From NCBI GenBank assembly GCA_024867545.1, contig JANFNE010000040.1, positions 186,001 to 250,000 of the forward strand: a stretch of 64,000 nt of DNA, in the 5' to 3' direction. The notes below the pieces were generated by a model. That model had not been told where the DNA came from. It saw nothing but the letters and a program-made list of their open reading frames with translations, and made no database searches. The stretch is from Phytopythium helicoides. Its lineage: Eukaryota > Oomycota > Peronosporomycetes > Pythiales > Pythiaceae. Each line of letters opens with the position of its first letter. Positions within the stretch are counted from its first letter, which is position 1. This document shows positions 60,131 through 64,000 of this stretch, piece by piece. The translations under genes were made by a program, and so were the position numbers.

Positions 60131-61154
60131 GTTGGTTGAGCTTTAGACTTCGCAAGTCTCCTAAATACAGCATTCACGTCTGTACGACAACAAAAACTTT
60201 AACCCCTTGGTTCCCAACGTCGTATCTTACGACATTAGCACATGAACTGCAAGCGATTGTCTCTGCATGACGCGCTTGTTTTTCACAAGCATGGAGTGCC
60301 AGGAGCCCAGCAAGGAACCGAGCGTCATGAAGACTGCCTAGGCGACTCAACGGACACTACACTACTCGACTGGATTTTCTTGGTCGTGTAGAAGGCTTGC
60401 CGAGAGCTCATTGGTCGCATCGTGGATTCCAACGCACAGTCCTCAATTCTTTCCACAACGTCGCTCCACCGGATCCTAGCGGTTCGATGGGACCGTTATG
60501 GAGGGCTCCCTCGTAGGGAGGAACGGACCGCTGGATGAGCAAGCCGCAGCACTCGACGCGCAGCTTTCCTTCTCTCAGTCGTGAATTTGCAAGATGGAGT
60601 CCAAGCGGCCGCATTTCCCGGATCACGACCCGGGGCCGCGCAGCTACTCCAAGCAGCCGGAGTTTTTCGACGACAACGACGACGACCTAGCCTGTGAAGC
60701 TCGCCTATCCTCTTTTCCGCGGCCAGATGTGTCGGCAGGACTTGCGCTGTTGCAGATCACAGTCGAAGCAAGGCCAACCGCCCGAGTCATCGACAGTGCC
60801 GTGTTGATTCAGTAGGGTCCCCCACCGGAGCGCGGATCCACGGAGGAAGGCCATTGCGAGCAGGCGACAGGCGTTTCGCCTCGGCGCTAGCTGTGCAGGA
60901 CGCGTCGACGTCAAGAACAACTCCAATATCGTGGTGGTGAGGGAACACCACCACACGTGGTAACCAGTCTACGCTGTGGAGTCAGTGTAGAGTATTCTGG
61001 GAGTCCCGTATAACTGTAGTGGAGAGGGCAGAGGGTAGGAACCTCGGTGAAACAAGAGTTAAGTCTGTGTCTATGGCTACACGATGTACATCGACCAATC
61101 GCACTTGATGTGTATAAGCCAACCGGTTCAGATACTCTCAGGAGACCTATGGAG
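60131..61154. other. Central spacer of the head-to-head pair
   Basis: About 1.0 kb between the two arms. It should contain the upstream regions of both divergent genes. Apart from one small frame (60594-60815) nothing is recognised. Confidence 0.5.
60594..60815 (+). CDS. Small hypothetical ORF
   Basis: 73 codons from an ATG in fair context. Basic-Pro start (MESKRPHFPDHDPGPRSY) and an acidic DDNDDD patch. Not recognised. Could be a first exon or fragment of another gene, or chance. Confidence 0.22.
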   Translation: MESKRPHFPDHDPGPRSYSKQPEFFDDNDDDLACEARLSSFPRPDVSAGLALLQITVEARPTARVIDSAVLIQ

Positions 61155-64000
61155 TCTATCTTCATCCGTTACGAGACAAAATTACAATGGCTGGCAATTA
61201 CTCGTGACCCAGAGTCCGTGGATCTGACGCATCCACGCACAGGGCGACGATATTCTTGGCCATGCGATCCACGCAACCAAAATGAATGATCGGGATCCAA
61301 ACCTTACTCATCAGCCCTACAACAAAAGGATACCCCGTCAGCCTGGCTTCGGCGAAACGAGCTGACTGTCACGCTATCAATAGTCGCTGCACCGAGTTCG
61401 GGCCGGAGGTGAGGCCTTGCCTGCAGACATCTGCCAATTTGCCGTGACCGAGTCAAGTGCAGGCTCGCGCCATGACGGACGCGCGAGTGGCGCCTGGCGT
61501 TGCTCCAATGGAAGCTCAAGTGCCAACTATCAGTCCCAGCTCGTTGGATGGCCCTCTCGTCTCGCGGCAGATGCTGCATGATAGTATGCCACCCCGTTCG
61601 AACGCCCCTGTGGCTGCCGATACCAAGGTGGATCTCCAAGCAAGCAACGACCGCGCTACGCACGAGCAACTTCTTCACAACTCGGTTTCCCTCCCCTCCG
61701 CGCCAGAAATCGATGAGTGCTCTTCGAGTACCCAACATGCCCTGCGAGCGGCAGCGCTAAGACAACAGACCAAGCGATCGGCCATTATCGAGCGCGACTT
61801 ACCTCTGTCGTTTATCCGCGTGATAATCACCGTCGCTTCACTTCTTCTCGTGCTATCTGATGTGCTACGATCGGGTCTCGGAATTCGCGTTCTGTCTCTC
61901 GGTCTCCCACATACTGGAACTAGCTATCAGCGCACGCAGCCAAGCAATTTCATGTTTTCGGGACCAGGCAACAGTTCCTACGTGAATTTTGATCTCGCAT
62001 CGGCCCCGGAACAGAGTGTTCGCGTGTGGCTGTACAAGTTTGACGCCATGTCCCTGGTATGGCGTGCGTTTGCTTTACAGTATCCGTCGATCGGCCGAGC
62101 TTTTCCTCCCTGCCTTCTCGACTATTCTATCTCATGCGCAGATGGTACCGTCGATGAATATGATGCCATGTTCAGTGGTGACGTAGTGTACGGAATGATC
62201 GATGCGATTTCGGATGAACTGGCGGGGTCGAAGCCAACTCCCCGCTTCCCCGAACCTGCGACAGCATACCTGCGGACAAGAAGCTTATTTCGCGACCGTG
62301 CCCACCATCTTTTACTTCCTGGACTGTTTAGCGACAAAGTGTGGCGAACGCACCAGGGTCTTTACTACTCACCGGACACACTTGCCTTCCATAAGGATCC
62401 GTCAAAACGGCTTGGCTCGCTTTGTTACAATCGCGGTGCTCGCCCCAACTTTTGTAACGAGATATACATCAACTACATGCGCTCGTGTAAACGCGGGGCT
62501 GCCAAATGCACGGGTGTTGGACTTCTCCATATGGATATCCTCAAATCTGTCGACACCATTCAGCAGGCGAACCCTGGCTCCGTGGTTGACTTGACCATTC
62601 TCGATAGCCAGGACGACATCCAGCAAACGGTAGGCGGGATCTCGACCGTTGGATTTCGTCGCAGTGAAGTCACGTCGATCGTTCGCGCTCGAAACTGCTC
62701 GGTCGACATGTCCGAGTGCGAGACTGTTTTCATTCAGGAGCATCGGTATGCAACTGCGCGGGTAACGAGTGATTCCGACGAGTGGTTTGTGGTGGTGGCT
62801 GCCATGCGCTCGATTGGACAAGCTTACATGTTCCTGCGCGTTATCTTCTTGATTGGTGGCTGTTTCGTGTGGGTCAAGACCATCGCCAAGTCGGACACGA
62901 CGAGTCGGCCTTTCCACTATATACTGCGAGACACCGGGCGATTGCTTGGCAAGGTACCCGTCCAGTGCATCGTCTACGGCAGCCCGTTCCCGATCTTCTG
63001 CTACGTGTTTGCGCACTTGGTGGACTCACCAGCGACGTATTTGCTACTCAACGGCTCGTTCTTGTCCAGCGGCGGGTTGCTAAATGTCTCCGTCGGCCAG
63101 TTTGTCCCCATCGCAGTCATGCAAATGCGCAATGTTTGGCTATTTGCACTGATCTTACTAGCGGTTGTTGCTGTCCATTCTTCCGACCGATTTGGTTGGC
63201 GCCGATCCCAGCACAAACCACCTCTACCTGATGCTGCTCAGCTATGTGTTACTCCAGCAGCCGGAGGCAACAACGAGAAGCACCGGCCATTTGATCTTCG
63301 AGGCGTACTCGGAGTGCCAGAGTACATCTTGAGCGCGCTATCCTGTATTACGGTGGTGGCTCAGTACCGGCGTCCAGCGTTCCGCTACACGGCTATCACC
63401 GACTTGTATGAGCTAAGTAATCCTCGTGACTACAGCAATCAGCGACTCATGGCTGTCAAATACCAGCACGCATCCATCAATGGAAAGAGGGGTGACGGGG
63501 CTCGACAACTTGGAGGCATGATCATTGACCTCAAGTTTTTGGTCACGGCATTGATTGTTGTGCTCACTATCTACAGCGCTGCCAATTTGCTAGTGCTCGT
63601 CGTGAACCATGTCCTCGAGATGCACCACCAAAGATCCAAAAAGCGACACGAGCAAAGCACAAGCTCTCCACGTCGACTGACTCCGTGGCGCATGGGCTCC
63701 CGAACACCGGTTCCATACTCTGCTGGAGTGCTCTGGTCGAAAACCGCGCTCTGTGTGCATTGGACGAGCGACTTTTTCTGCATTGAGCAAATACCTCGTG
63801 CTGCGGTTTCGCCACTGCGCGCTGCAGTGAAGGAGAGGGTCAGACGCACAACATCCAATTTGACATCCTTCTCGAAACAGCTACTCAAGTTTCAACAATC
63901 GGGGACTTCCGTTCCTACTCCAGTCACCGCTTCCTCTCCAACGTCGAGCTTGCATCGCATGGAGCGCTCACATCTCGCGCCGGCCTCGCCTGTCATGGAC
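61155..64000 (+). repeat. Right arm of large inverted repeat (cut by window end)
   Basis: Inverse match of 56988-60130 down to the window edge. Confidence 0.8.
61472..64000 (+). CDS. Large multipass membrane protein, copy 2 (3' end outside window)
   Basis: 843 codons are open from ATG 61472 to the last base, in the same frame at both ends as copy 1 and with the same helices and Cys-rich domain. Differences from copy 1 are scattered single residues. The last ~98 codons lie outside the window. Arranged head to head with copy 1 across ~1.66 kb, so the promoters are also duplicated and divergent. Confidence 0.75.
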   Translation, partial: MTDARVAPGVAPMEAQVPTISPSSLDGPLVSRQMLHDSMPPRSNAPVAADTKVDLQASNDRATHEQLLHNSVSLPSAPEIDECSSSTQHALRAAALRQQTKRSAIIERDLPLSFIRVIITVASLLLVLSDVLRSGLGIRVLSLGLPHTGTSYQRTQPSNFMFSGPGNSSYVNFDLASAPEQSVRVWLYKFDAMSLVWRAFALQYPSIGRAFPPCLLDYSISCADGTVDEYDAMFSGDVVYGMIDAISDELAGSKPTPRFPEPATAYLRTRSLFRDRAHHLLLPGLFSDKVWRTHQGLYYSPDTLAFHKDPSKRLGSLCYNRGARPNFCNEIYINYMRSCKRGAAKCTGVGLLHMDILKSVDTIQQANPGSVVDLTILDSQDDIQQTVGGISTVGFRRSEVTSIVRARNCSVDMSECETVFIQEHRYATARVTSDSDEWFVVVAAMRSIGQAYMFLRVIFLIGGCFVWVKTIAKSDTTSRPFHYILRDTGRLLGKVPVQCIVYGSPFPIFCYVFAHLVDSPATYLLLNGSFLSSGGLLNVSVGQFVPIAVMQMRNVWLFALILLAVVAVHSSDRFGWRRSQHKPPLPDAAQLCVTPAAGGNNEKHRPFDLRGVLGVPEYILSALSCITVVAQYRRPAFRYTAITDLYELSNPRDYSNQRLMAVKYQHASINGKRGDGARQLGGMIIDLKFLVTALIVVLTIYSAANLLVLVVNHVLEMHHQRSKKRHEQSTSSPRRLTPWRMGSRTPVPYSAGVLWSKTALCVHWTSDFFCIEQIPRAAVSPLRAAVKERVRRTTSNLTSFSKQLLKFQQSGTSVPTPVTASSPTSSLHRMERSHLAPASPVMD

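Overview
This is eukaryotic nuclear DNA, most likely from an oomycete (Peronosporales, Phytophthora-like). The evidence is a tyrosine-kinase-like kinase family joined to armadillo repeats, a START/FYVE-type protein, oomycete-style PLAC8 proteins, nearly intronless GC-rich genes, a match to the oomycete initiator element, a chromodomain Ty3/Gypsy retrotransposon, and Fanzor and hAT remnants. Species and chromosome cannot be fixed from the sequence alone.

Layout. 1-2542: 5' part of a pseudokinase+kinase gene on the minus strand, running off the left edge. 2795-11261: full-length Ty3/Gypsy element, copy A (+), with 315-bp LTRs and a CAAAG target duplication. 11590-24006: a Fanzor (eukaryotic TnpB-like nuclease) gene on the minus strand in pieces. 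Its C-terminal end lies at 11.6-12.05 kb and its central and N-terminal parts at 21.8-24.0 kb. Between them are 9.77 kb of mosaic sequence: a gag-like reading frame, LTR/leader-like sequence, a transporter remnant, a hAT transposase remnant and 3.4 kb without genes. 24007-32470: copy B of the same Gypsy element (-), inserted at the 5' side of the Fanzor gene with a CACAA duplication. 32.9-35.8 kb: two decayed genes (START/FYVE-like and alpha/beta hydrolase). 36.2-49.2 kb: an intact 1551-residue pseudokinase-kinase-ARM gene (-), a TOM1-like membrane protein (+), a broken prolyl 4-hydroxylase (+) and a frameshifted kinase-ARM paralogue (+). 49.9-56.2 kb: two near-identical PLAC8 genes in inverted orientation around a diverged PLAC8 paralogue and an SLC1/DAACS-like transporter. 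57.0-64.0 kb: two head-to-head copies of a ~941-residue multipass membrane protein gene, the right copy cut by the window end.

The most interesting signals are in the Gypsy element. It carries a long antisense reading frame (804 codons from its first ATG), starting about 100 bp inside the 3' LTR. This frame overlaps the last 1.0 kb of pol on the opposite strand and is intact in both copies. The element's coding sequence is also tiled by short, perfect, closely spaced hairpins that are not evident in the host genes I compared by eye. A separate cluster of three hairpins at 13.8-14.0 kb has unrelated stems but the same loop core, TAGTGGTC. The window as a whole is a repeat-rich, pseudogene-rich tract in which almost every gene family is present as an inverted pair.
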